The position numbers and the translations under genes were made by a program. Under the pieces are notes generated by a model. It was not told where the DNA came from. It saw only the letters and a program-made list of their open reading frames with translations, and made no database searches. A stretch of 5,566 nucleotides of DNA from Thermoplasmata archaeon (GTDB lineage: Archaea > Thermoplasmatota > Thermoplasmata > Lutacidiplasmatales > UBA184), in the NCBI GenBank assembly GCA_030039995.1, contig JASHUL010000209.1, forward strand, positions 1-5,566, in the 5' to 3' direction. Below, piece after piece: positions 1 to 5,566 of this stretch; the first letter of the stretch is position 1, and every line of letters begins with the position of its first letter.

Positions 1-933
1 TGCGCCGCCCGCGGGGACGTCGGGTGCGGTCACGGCTCGGAGGTATTCGCACGCACGGCACAGGTCGCCGGCCGACGGCTCGCCGCACGACCGGCAAACG
101 GTCGGCGCACCGCCGGCGTCCCCCGCGAGCCAGCGGTCGACGAGCCGGTCGTGGGTCCGCAGCAGCGACTGTCGCGTCCCGGGGAGCTCCTCCTCCAGCC
201 GCCAGACGACCTCGCGGAAGAGATTCCGGGACGCCCGGCCGGCGTGGGGACATTCTCCGTGCTCGAACGGAAGGCTTCGGAGCCGCGCGTAGAGGTAGAC
301 CTCTCGCTCGGGAACGAGGGCGAGCGGGGCGAGCCGGGGCACCAGTCCCGGCTGAGGGGTCCGATGCGGGGCCATCCGTACCAGGCGGTCGAGGTCCCCC
401 CGCACGAGGTTCATCAGTACCGTCTGGGCGAGGTCATCCAAGTTGAAGCCGAGCACGAGCGCGTCGGCCGCGACGTCGCGCGCAGCTCGGTTCAGGAGCT
501 GCCGTCGCCACACGCCGCAGAACGAACACGGGATCGTCTCGGGGAGTCCTGCGGCCGCCCGGTCGGTCGTCGTACCGAGCTCCTCCTCGGCGCGCACGAC
601 CCGGTGCTCCACCCCGAGACGCTCCGCCAGCGTCGCCGCGGCGGTCAGGGTGCGGGCCCGATAACCCGCGACTCCCTCGTCCACGCTGATCGCGACGAGC
701 CGCACCGTCGCGCGTCGCCCGAAGTACCGGTGCGCCTGCACGAGCGCCACCGCCGAATCCTTCCCACCGGAGAGCGCCACCGCGATCGTGCCCCGGCCGA
801 ATCGGGGCAGCTGGCGGTGGAACTCCTCCCGGACCCGTTCGTCCACCGAACGCAGGAAGTGTTCCGCGCAGGCGTGCCCGGCGCGGTACGGCTGGTCGAC
901 GACCGCGGGGGCTTCGCACGAGCTGCAGCGCAC
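1..933 (-). CDS. tRNA 2-thiolation enzyme, TtuA/NcsA (Ctu1) family, C-terminus cut by window edge
   Basis: This is an ATP-dependent enzyme that adenylates a tRNA uridine and replaces its C2 oxygen with sulfur. 311 codons are open to the left edge and the stop lies outside. The order seen is: N-terminal zinc-finger ligands C3, C6, C22 and H25; a PP-loop SGGKDS at residues 55-60, which binds ATP; PCSFCG with C136 and C139; GFNLDDLAQ at 162-170; C228 in GECPH; and a C-terminal CxxC pair at 280/283 and 292/295. As I recall, the Pyrococcus TtuA iron-sulfur cluster uses C130, C133 and C222. C136, C139 and C228 reproduce those spacings exactly, so a [4Fe-4S] cluster is inferred. The start is GTG at 933, the only reasonable start after the in-frame TAG at 957-955, and it places C3/C6 at the very N-terminus. 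No Shine-Dalgarno site is visible, so a leaderless mRNA is likely. The sequence alone does not decide between wobble U34 (NcsA/Ctu1) and position 54 (TtuA). Only a few C-terminal residues are probably missing. Confidence 0.93.
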   Translation of the reverse strand, partial: MRCSSCEAPAVVDQPYRAGHACAEHFLRSVDERVREEFHRQLPRFGRGTIAVALSGGKDSAVALVQAHRYFGRRATVRLVAISVDEGVAGYRARTLTAAATLAERLGVEHRVVRAEEELGTTTDRAAAGLPETIPCSFCGVWRRQLLNRAARDVAADALVLGFNLDDLAQTVLMNLVRGDLDRLVRMAPHRTPQPGLVPRLAPLALVPEREVYLYARLRSLPFEHGECPHAGRASRNLFREVVWRLEEELPGTRQSLLRTHDRLVDRWLAGDAGGAPTVCRSCGEPSAGDLCRACEYLRAVTAPDVPAGGA

Positions 934-954
934 GGTCCGGCGAACCGCGCCTCG

Positions 955-960
955 CTATTT
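955..960 (-). promoter_or_regulatory. TATA-like box for the tRNA thiolation gene
   Basis: AAATAG on the minus strand is an AT-rich hexamer in very GC-rich surroundings. It is centred about 24 bases upstream of the GTG start at 933. Archaeal TATA boxes sit about 26 bases before the transcription start, so the message would begin at or next to the start codon. The adjacent left arm of the 961-987 inverted repeat occupies the BRE (TFB recognition) position. This is inferred from spacing and composition only. Confidence 0.4.
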
Positions 961-987
961 GAGGAACGAGCGACGCGCGCGTTCCTC
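961..987. repeat. Inverted repeat between divergent promoters (possible operator or Xer-type site)
   Basis: The 8-base arms GAGGAACG (961-968) and CGTTCCTC (980-987) are perfect inverted copies separated by 11 bases. After one A/G mismatch, GCG (970-972) pairs with CGC (976-978). The element abuts the TATA-like box of the thiolation gene and ends 12 bases before that of xerA, so a bound protein could affect both promoters. The 27-base span is close to that of Xer dif sites (two 11-base arms around about 6 bases). However, its symmetry is strongest at the outer ends, whereas dif symmetry is strongest next to the centre, so an operator is the likelier reading. Confidence 0.5.
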
Positions 988-998
988 TGCGCGGATAC

Positions 999-1007
999 GA
1001 TTAAGAA
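999..1007 (+). promoter_or_regulatory. TATA-like box for xerA
   Basis: GATTAAGAA is an AT-rich run centred about 30 bases upstream of the ATG at 1033. That spacing predicts a transcript with a leader of only a few bases. No Shine-Dalgarno motif precedes the ATG. The assignment rests on composition and spacing alone. Confidence 0.4.
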
Positions 1008-1032
1008 CCGAACGCCGGCCAAACGAACCGCG

Positions 1033-1944
1033 ATGGCCTCGTCGCGGATGCCGCGCGCTCCCGCCACGGCGCGTCACGGACCCCCGGAGTCGGACGGCCC
1101 GGCGCCGGCGGGAAGTTTCGACGCGCTCGAACTCGTGCAGCGGTTCCAACGGATCCTCCAGTCGCAGGAGCGGAGCCCGTGCACCGTCAAGCAGTACGGG
1201 CATATCGCGCGGACCTTCCTCGCCCACACTGGCAAACCGCTCGAGGAAGTGACGCTGCGCGACCTCGAGGCGTACCGCGAGTACCTCGTGCTCCAGCGCC
1301 ACTACTCGAAGAACTCGGTCTACACGACCGTCCGCGGGCTCACGTCCCTGTTCCGGAACTTCGGTCTCGGCGTCGCCGACCAGCTCGCGCCGCCCCGGCG
1401 CCCCGAACGCCTCCCCCGCTATCTCTCCGAAGAGGAGATGCACCGGCTGCTCGAGGCCGTGCGCGACTCTCCGCGCGACAGCGCGATCGTCCACGTGCTC
1501 GCGTTCGCGGGGCTCCGGGTCAGCGAGGTCTGCCACCTCCAGGTCGAGGACATCGAGTTCGAGACGAACGTCCTGCACGTCCGGTCAGGGAAGGGCGACA
1601 AGGACCGAGACGTGATCCTCGAGGAGCGGACCCGCGCCGCCATCGACCGGTACCTTACCGACCGGACCTTGGCCGGGGAGTCCGGCCCCCGGCTGTTCGG
1701 GGTCGGCCCGGTGACGGTCGAGCGGATCGTCCGTCGCGCGGCCGCGTCGGCCCAGATCCCGCGTCGCGTGACCCCGCACATGCTCCGCCACACGCTCGCG
1801 ACCGCGTTGCTCTCGCGCGGGTGCGATATCCGCTACATCCAGAAGCTGCTCGGCCACGCGTCCGTCGCGACGACTCAGATCTACACGCACGTCGACACCC
1901 AAGCACTGCGGACCGCCTACCAGCGGGCCAAGCCCGAGTATTAA
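1033..1944 (+). CDS. xerA: Tyrosine recombinase, XerA/XerC/D type
   Basis: This is a site-specific recombinase that breaks and rejoins DNA through a 3'-phosphotyrosine. Archaeal XerA acts on dif sites to resolve chromosome dimers. The 303-residue protein has an Ala/Pro-rich tail (1-29), an N-terminal SAM-like core-binding domain (about 31-115), a linker and a catalytic domain (about 133-300). All catalytic residues are visible: R162 in AGLRVSE, K187 in the GKGDKDR hairpin, H249 and R252 in HMLRH, H275 in LLGHAS, and nucleophile Y284 in QIYTHV. The reading frame stays open upstream to 151, but that part lies antisense to the thiolation gene and is a GC-driven shadow. ATG 1033 sits just after the TATA-like box, and ATG 1048 is an alternative. 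At 303 residues it is slightly longer than Pyrococcus XerA, the excess being the N-terminal tail. No tRNA gene, att repeat or phage gene is nearby, which favours a housekeeping Xer over an element integrase, although the family cannot exclude the latter. Confidence 0.9.
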   Translation: MASSRMPRAPATARHGPPESDGPAPAGSFDALELVQRFQRILQSQERSPCTVKQYGHIARTFLAHTGKPLEEVTLRDLEAYREYLVLQRHYSKNSVYTTVRGLTSLFRNFGLGVADQLAPPRRPERLPRYLSEEEMHRLLEAVRDSPRDSAIVHVLAFAGLRVSEVCHLQVEDIEFETNVLHVRSGKGDKDRDVILEERTRAAIDRYLTDRTLAGESGPRLFGVGPVTVERIVRRAAASAQIPRRVTPHMLRHTLATALLSRGCDIRYIQKLLGHASVATTQIYTHVDTQALRTAYQRAKPEY

Positions 1945-1945
1945 T
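1938..1945 (+). promoter_or_regulatory. TATA-like box overlapping the xerA stop, for the oxidoreductase gene
   Basis: GTATTAAT contains the xerA TAA stop and is centred about 27 bases before the GTG at 1969. This is the canonical distance for a leaderless archaeal transcript. It is one of the few AT-rich octamers in the region. It suggests that the oxidoreductase can be transcribed independently of xerA. Confidence 0.4.
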
Positions 1946-1968
1946 CGCGGGTCGGCCTCGGGCCCGTC

Positions 1969-3159
1969 GTGGGCGCCGACCGGGCCGAGGTGCTGGTCCT
2001 CGGGGCGGGCATCGCCGGCTGCGCGCTCGCGTACCACCTCGCCGATCGAGGCGTCGGGCCGGTCGTGCTGTACGACCCTCGAACGCCGGGCGCCGGGGCG
2101 ACCGGTCGCGCCGCGGGGATCGTCACGGAGCAGCACTGGAACCGTTGGGATGTGGAAGTGACCCGGGAGTCGCAGGCCCAGTACGCCGAGATGAGCTCGC
2201 GATGGGACCCGTCCGCCTACACTGTGAACGGGTTCGTCCGTTGGGCGCACGGAGCCGAGGCGCTGAAGGTCCTCGACGCGGCCCGCTCGCGACTGCGGGG
2301 ATGGGGGGTTCGGGCCGACGAGTTGGACGGGGCCGGCCTGGCTGCCCGAGTGCCGTGGGGACGGTTCGATGACGGGTCCCGCGGGTTGTGGTGTCCGAGC
2401 GATGCGGTCGTGACCCCCAGCGCGATCGGCGAGATCTACGCGGAGGGGGCGCGACGGGCCGGGGTGGAACTCCACCTCGGTACGCCGATGGAGTCGTTCG
2501 CCCGTCGCGGCGAGGCCTGGGAGCTCGAGACCGGCGGGCACGTCCTGCGGGCGTCGTCGGCGGTGGTCGCTGCGGGCGCCTGGTCGAAGGAGCTCTTGAG
2601 GTCGATCGGACACCCGCTCCCGCTCGCCCCGTACCGGACCCAGGCGGCGGTCCTGCGCCCGAGTTCGGGACCCGACGTGTTTCCCTCGGTGCACGACATC
2701 GACGCCGACGTCTACGCTCGCCCTGAAGCGAAGGGCCGCGTCCTCGCCGGGGACGGAACCCGGCTCGTCGAGGTCGACCCGGAGACGTTCCAGACCGGCG
2801 CGGACGAGCAGTTCGTGGAACACCTCGCGGACACGTTCGGGCGCCGGTTCCCCGGCTGGTCGGACGCGGAGCTCGTCCGGGCGTGGGCCGGGGTCTGCAC
2901 GTCGACCCCGGACCGACGGCCCCTGGTCGGTGCGGTCTCCGGCCCGGACCGCCTTTACTCGATCGTAGGGTTCAACGGGTTCGGCGTGATGCGCGCCGGC
3001 GGCGTAGCGGCCCGGCTGGCCGACCTCATCGCGTCGGGCGGCACTCGAGCCGAGGAACGACTCGCCGAAGTACGGCCGGACCGATTCCGATCGGACCATC
3101 CGGCCTTCTCCCCGCGTCCCGGGTTCACGCTGGACGACGGGGACGATCCCCGATTCTGA
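1969..3159 (+). CDS. FAD-dependent amine/amino-acid oxidoreductase (DAO family, SoxB/glycine oxidase-like)
   Basis: The 396-residue protein is a soluble flavoprotein that probably oxidises a C-N bond of an amino acid or N-methylated amine. The exact substrate is unknown. An N-terminal Rossmann motif GAGIAG (residues 12-17), with D36 at the end of the second strand, binds the ADP part of FAD. GATGRAAG then matches the family's second flavin-contact segment, and VVAAGAWS lies at 199-206. The C-terminal flavin and substrate region reads WAGVCTSTPDRRPLVG (306-321), followed by GFNGFG (334-339), which is typical of DAO proteins. In relatives the position of C310 is usually Tyr (sarcosine oxidase beta, dimethylglycine dehydrogenase) or Arg (glycine oxidase). 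The length is normal for the family, and no signal peptide or membrane segment is apparent. GTG 1969 is the only start after the in-frame TAA at 1942. It begins 24 bases after xerA with no Shine-Dalgarno site, so leaderless expression is plausible. Its stop is 7 bases from the convergent thyX stop. Confidence 0.9.
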   Translation: MGADRAEVLVLGAGIAGCALAYHLADRGVGPVVLYDPRTPGAGATGRAAGIVTEQHWNRWDVEVTRESQAQYAEMSSRWDPSAYTVNGFVRWAHGAEALKVLDAARSRLRGWGVRADELDGAGLAARVPWGRFDDGSRGLWCPSDAVVTPSAIGEIYAEGARRAGVELHLGTPMESFARRGEAWELETGGHVLRASSAVVAAGAWSKELLRSIGHPLPLAPYRTQAAVLRPSSGPDVFPSVHDIDADVYARPEAKGRVLAGDGTRLVEVDPETFQTGADEQFVEHLADTFGRRFPGWSDAELVRAWAGVCTSTPDRRPLVGAVSGPDRLYSIVGFNGFGVMRAGGVAARLADLIASGGTRAEERLAEVRPDRFRSDHPAFSPRPGFTLDDGDDPRF

Positions 3160-3166
3160 GCCCGGC

Positions 3167-4072
3167 TCAGTCCACCGTACGAATCCGCTCGAGTTTCTCG
3201 AGAAACTCGACGCCTTCGCCGGTCGTCATGGGGCGACCGTCCTCCCGCGTCAGCGGAAGCTCCGCCCCGGCACACGCTTCCTGGGGGGACTTGCCCTCGA
3301 GCAACAACCGCACGGCCTTCCGCTCGCGTCGACCGAGGGCGACCCCTTCCACTTGGAACTCCTCGAACGCCTCGAACGCCACGGGACAGACCACGCGCGC
3401 CAGTTTCGCGACCTCGGCCGCATAGAGGCGGATCTCCTCTTGGGCGTGCGCGTCGAGGCGCAGGGAGAGGAAATGAAAGAGGTTGTGGAGGTTGACCTTC
3501 CAGTACCATTGTGTGTAGTACGCGACGGGGAGGAGCAACCGGGCCGTTTCGCGAGCGACGCCGGCGTCCAGCGCGCGGGCGTAGGCCGCGTACGCTTGCG
3601 TCGCGACCGACGCGAGGTCGCTCCGGAACCGTTCTACGACTTCCGCCGGAAGCGGATCGCCACGACCCTGCCGGTTTCGACCTGACTGGTGCCGCACCTC
3701 CTCGGGCTCGGGCACCTCGAATTCTTCCGGCATGATGCTGTACCGACCCGAGTGCTCATTCGTTGAGCTCGCTCGATGTCGGATCCATTGGCGCGCGACG
3801 TAGATCGGCAGCCGCACGAGGAACTTGTACTCGACCATCTCGAACGGCGTCGTGTGGCGATGGCGCATCAGATACCGGATCAGCCCGCGATCGTCGCGGA
3901 CCGATTTCGTCCCCTTACCGTAGGACACGCGGGCGGCCTGGACGATCGCGGAGTCGTCCCCCATGTAGTCGACCAAGGCGACGAAACCGTGCGACAGCAC
4001 CGGACGACGGACCCCCACCAGCCGGTCCGCCTCGGGGACGGAGACGCGGGACATCGGCGCCTCGTCGCTCAC
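3167..4072 (-). CDS. thyX: Flavin-dependent thymidylate synthase ThyX
   Basis: ThyX makes dTMP from dUMP using methylenetetrahydrofolate (or the archaeal equivalent pterin), with FAD and NADPH as reductant, so it replaces ThyA. The 301-residue protein carries the ThyX signature RHRx7S as R98-H99-R100 to S108, in the fuller context RHRASSTNEHSGRY (98-111). The conserved early segment VDYMGDD (34-40), ARVSYG (47-52) and the HTTPFE region (73-78) are also present, as is the usual C-terminal substrate-binding segment around ARLLLPVAYYTQW (177-189). Beyond the core, about 60 residues (242-301) form a charged helical tail. ThyX proteins are often 220-250 residues, though longer ones exist. Two starts are possible. 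GTG 4072 is about 26 bases from a TATA-like box and would be leaderless. ATG 4054 has GAGG five bases upstream and yields 295 residues. Conserved sequence begins after both. The gene is divergent from metG and convergent with the oxidoreductase. Confidence 0.96.
   Translation of the reverse strand: MSDEAPMSRVSVPEADRLVGVRRPVLSHGFVALVDYMGDDSAIVQAARVSYGKGTKSVRDDRGLIRYLMRHRHTTPFEMVEYKFLVRLPIYVARQWIRHRASSTNEHSGRYSIMPEEFEVPEPEEVRHQSGRNRQGRGDPLPAEVVERFRSDLASVATQAYAAYARALDAGVARETARLLLPVAYYTQWYWKVNLHNLFHFLSLRLDAHAQEEIRLYAAEVAKLARVVCPVAFEAFEEFQVEGVALGRRERKAVRLLLEGKSPQEACAGAELPLTREDGRPMTTGEGVEFLEKLERIRTVD
3189..3210. repeat. Perfect 22-base palindrome near convergent gene ends
   Basis: The 11-base half TCGAGTTTCTC (3189-3199) is followed directly by its exact reverse complement (3200-3210). 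It lies inside the last codons of thyX, encoding an EFLEKLE stretch, and 30 bases past the oxidoreductase stop. In the oxidoreductase transcript it could fold as a 9-base-pair stem with a 4-base loop. No T-run follows on either strand, so it is not a classical terminator. Confidence 0.6.
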
Positions 4073-4095
4073 GACCGTGGGGAATCTTCGGGTCC

Positions 4096-4102
4096 CTTAA
4101 AC
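4096..4102 (-). promoter_or_regulatory. TATA-like box for thyX
   Basis: Minus-strand GTTTAAG is centred about 26-27 bases upstream of GTG 4072, the canonical archaeal distance. It favours a leaderless message starting at that GTG, or a leader of about 18 bases if ATG 4054 is the true start. The evidence is composition and spacing only. Confidence 0.45.
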
Positions 4103-4133
4103 TCGCCGATGAGAGGTCGGAACGCCGGCGAAG

Positions 4134-4140
4134 AGTTTAC
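4134..4140 (+). promoter_or_regulatory. Weak TATA-like box for metG
   Basis: AGTTTAC is the only AT-rich run between the divergent starts that faces metG. Its centre is about 38 bases before ATG 4176, which predicts a leader of roughly 12 bases holding the GGAGG motif. It is a weaker match than the other boxes in the window. Confidence 0.3.
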
Positions 4141-4163
4141 GTTCGGCGGCCGCTCGCTCGGTC

Positions 4164-4168
4164 GGAGG
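4164..4168 (+). promoter_or_regulatory. Shine-Dalgarno site of metG
   Basis: GGAGG lies seven bases before ATG 4176 and is a full match to the archaeal 16S 3' end. It fixes the metG start. It is the clearest ribosome-binding site in the window, since the other starts lack one or, for ATG 4054 of thyX, have only GAGG. Confidence 0.65.
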
Positions 4169-4175
4169 ACGGCCG

Positions 4176-5566
4176 ATGGCACGCATTCTCGTCGCGGTGG
4201 CGTGGCCGTACGCGAACGGACCGTTCCACATCGGTCATCTCGCGGGCGCCTACCTCCCGGGGGACATCTTCGCGCGCTTTCACCGGCTCCGCGGCGACGA
4301 GGTCCTGATGGTGTCGGGCTCCGACATGCACGGCACCCCGACCCTCGTCCGCGCCGAGAAGGAAGGGACCACGCCCGCGGTCATCTCGGAGCGGTACCAC
4401 GAGGTCAACCGGGCGGCGTTCGAGCGGCTCGGCGTGTCGTTCGACCTCTTCACGACGACCCGGACGCTGGTCCACGAACGAACGGTCCAGGAGATCTTTC
4501 TCGCCTTGCTCGAGCACGGCTACGTCGCGCGCCGAACCGAGGAGAACCCCTACTGTCCGAAGCATGCGCGCTTCCTGCCCGACCGGTACCTCGAGGGGAC
4601 CTGCCCGCACTGCGGTTTCGAGAAGGCGCGCGGCGATGAATGCGACAACTGCGGCCGCCCGCTGGAAGCGCGGCAGCTCGGCCACCCGCGGTGTGCGCTG
4701 TGCGGCACCCCCGCCGAGTTCCGCCCGACGGAACACTTCTACCTCGAGCTCGACCGACTCCAGCCAAAGCTCCGGGAGTACCTCGACCGGCAGGGCCATT
4801 GGCGTACCGGCTCGCTCCGGGTCGCGGAGAACTTCCTGACCGAGGGCCTTCACCCGACGCCGATCACCCGGGACCTCGACTGGGGGGTCCCGATTCCGCT
4901 CGAGGGGTACGGCACCAAGCGGTTCTACGTCTGGTTTGACGCGCTCATCGGCTACCTGTCCGCGTCGAAGGAGTGGGCGATCCGGGCCGGTCGACCCGAG
5001 GCGTGGCACCGGTACTGGGACGAAGGAGAGCCGGTCCGCCCGTACTACTTCGTCGGCAAGGACAACAAGTTCCACCACACGATCGTCTGGCCGGGGATCT
5101 TGCTCGGCGTCGGCGGGCTCCACCTCGCCTACGACGTGCCGGCGAACGAGTGGCTGCGCGTGGAGGGCGGCAAGATCTCGAAGTCGCGCGAGGGAGGGGA
5201 CGACGTCTTCGCTCCCTCGCTCCTCGCGCGCTACCCCCCGGACGTCATCCGATTCTACGCGGCCCTGAAGGCGCCCCAGAATCACGACACCGAGTTCGAG
5301 TGGGCGGAGTTCCGCCAGCTGCACGAGGAGGTCCTCGCGAACCAGTACGGCAATCTCGTCCAGCGGACCCTCGTCCTCACGCGGGACCGGTACGGGGGCC
5401 GTCTCCCCGGGCCGCCGCCGGGGTGGAGCGCCGAGGCGGCGGACGGGATCGGCGCGCGCCTTCGGAACGCCCACGAGCGGATCACGAACGAGTACGAGAA
5501 CGTGCGCTTGAAGGAAGGGCTCGACCTCGCGCTCGAGGAGGTCCGGGAGGCGAACCGCCGCTTCCA
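4176..5566 (+). CDS. metG: Methionyl-tRNA synthetase, 3' end cut by window edge
   Basis: This class I aminoacyl-tRNA synthetase charges tRNA-Met, both initiator and elongator, with methionine using ATP. 463 complete codons are present and the frame runs off the right edge. The HIGH motif is H18-I-G-H21 in YANGPFHIGHLAGAY. The zinc-binding connective peptide holds the pairs C127/H130, C143/C146, C156/C159 and C173/C176, compatible with the two zinc knuckles of archaeal-type enzymes. The first pair is Cys/His (CPKH). The KMSKS loop is K333-ISKS337. GSDMHGTP (49-56) and YVWFDALIGYLSASK are further catalytic-core landmarks of MetRS. The sequence after about residue 365 is the start of the helical anticodon-binding domain. 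The missing part would include the rest of that domain and any C-terminal tRNA-binding extension. ATG 4176 is supported by GGAGG seven bases upstream and by the conserved N-terminus. No frameshift was seen. The gene is divergent from thyX with 103 bases between the starts. Confidence 0.97.
   Translation, partial: MARILVAVAWPYANGPFHIGHLAGAYLPGDIFARFHRLRGDEVLMVSGSDMHGTPTLVRAEKEGTTPAVISERYHEVNRAAFERLGVSFDLFTTTRTLVHERTVQEIFLALLEHGYVARRTEENPYCPKHARFLPDRYLEGTCPHCGFEKARGDECDNCGRPLEARQLGHPRCALCGTPAEFRPTEHFYLELDRLQPKLREYLDRQGHWRTGSLRVAENFLTEGLHPTPITRDLDWGVPIPLEGYGTKRFYVWFDALIGYLSASKEWAIRAGRPEAWHRYWDEGEPVRPYYFVGKDNKFHHTIVWPGILLGVGGLHLAYDVPANEWLRVEGGKISKSREGGDDVFAPSLLARYPPDVIRFYAALKAPQNHDTEFEWAEFRQLHEEVLANQYGNLVQRTLVLTRDRYGGRLPGPPPGWSAEAADGIGARLRNAHERITNEYENVRLKEGLDLALEEVREANRRF

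Noticed and set aside
151..1032. Upstream in-frame extension of xerA, giving a 597-residue protein
   Set aside because: It is fully antisense to the thiolation gene, whose motifs (SGGKDS, CxxC fingers) are unmistakable. The extension has no recognisable domain, and Xer proteins are about 300 residues. It is open only because of high G+C.
1033..1944. Integrase of an integrated mobile element
   Set aside because: No tRNA gene, direct att repeats, phage or plasmid genes, or composition shift were seen around it. The neighbours are housekeeping genes, and the full Xer motif set favours a chromosomal recombinase.
1179..2372. 397-codon plus-strand frame overlapping xerA and the oxidoreductase
   Set aside because: It is an out-of-frame shadow dominated by Arg/Pro/Ala. 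It crosses the stop and start of two real genes.
1585..3099. 504-codon minus-strand open frame opposite xerA and the oxidoreductase
   Set aside because: It mirrors two genes with clear catalytic motifs. Its translation is Arg/Pro/Gly-rich with no domain, as expected for an antisense frame in high-GC DNA.
3160..3166. Intrinsic terminator in the 7-base gap between the convergent stops
   Set aside because: The gap is GC only (GCCCGGC) and has no T-run on either strand. Only the nearby palindrome at 3189-3210 offers any hairpin.
4137..5474. 445-codon minus-strand open frame opposite metG
   Set aside because: It is antisense to a complete MetRS core with HIGH, KISKS and zinc motifs. The composition is low in complexity and no family is recognisable.
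1..5566. CRISPR array, RNA gene, riboswitch or novel defence system
   Set aside because: No spaced direct repeats, cloverleaf or conserved RNA motif was seen, and every long stretch is explained by five recognisable housekeeping-type genes.

Overview
The window is about two-thirds G+C, densely coding and almost certainly archaeal. The evidence is an archaeal-type methionyl-tRNA synthetase, a TtuA/NcsA-type tRNA thiolation enzyme with zinc fingers at both ends, a XerA-like recombinase, and AT-rich TATA-like boxes 24-30 bases upstream of most start codons, with few Shine-Dalgarno sites. The proteins are rich in Arg and not unusually acidic, which argues against a haloarchaeon. A high-GC Thermoplasmatota-type metagenomic lineage would fit, but that placement is a guess.

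Layout: (1) positions 1-933, minus strand, a tRNA 2-thiolation enzyme whose last residues lie beyond the left edge; (2) 934-1032, a divergent promoter region with a striking inverted repeat; (3) 1033-1944, plus strand, a tyrosine recombinase of the Xer type; (4) 1969-3159, plus strand, a FAD-dependent amine/amino-acid oxidoreductase of the DAO family; (5) 3167-4072, minus strand, flavin-dependent thymidylate synthase ThyX, convergent with the oxidoreductase and only 7 bases from it; (6) 4073-4175, a second divergent promoter region; (7) 4176-5566, plus strand, methionyl-tRNA synthetase, cut by the right edge. No intergenic stretch exceeds about 105 bases.

The genes do not form one pathway. 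They are housekeeping functions: tRNA modification, chromosome-dimer resolution or related recombination, amine/amino-acid oxidation, dTMP synthesis and tRNA charging. Divergent and convergent pairing means that at most xerA and the oxidoreductase could be co-transcribed, and even the oxidoreductase has a TATA-like box of its own. I see no mobile element, CRISPR array, RNA gene or defence system. The features most worth a second look are the inverted repeat at 961-987 beside xerA, the perfect 22-base palindrome at 3189-3210 near the convergent gene ends, and the leaderless-type promoter pattern.
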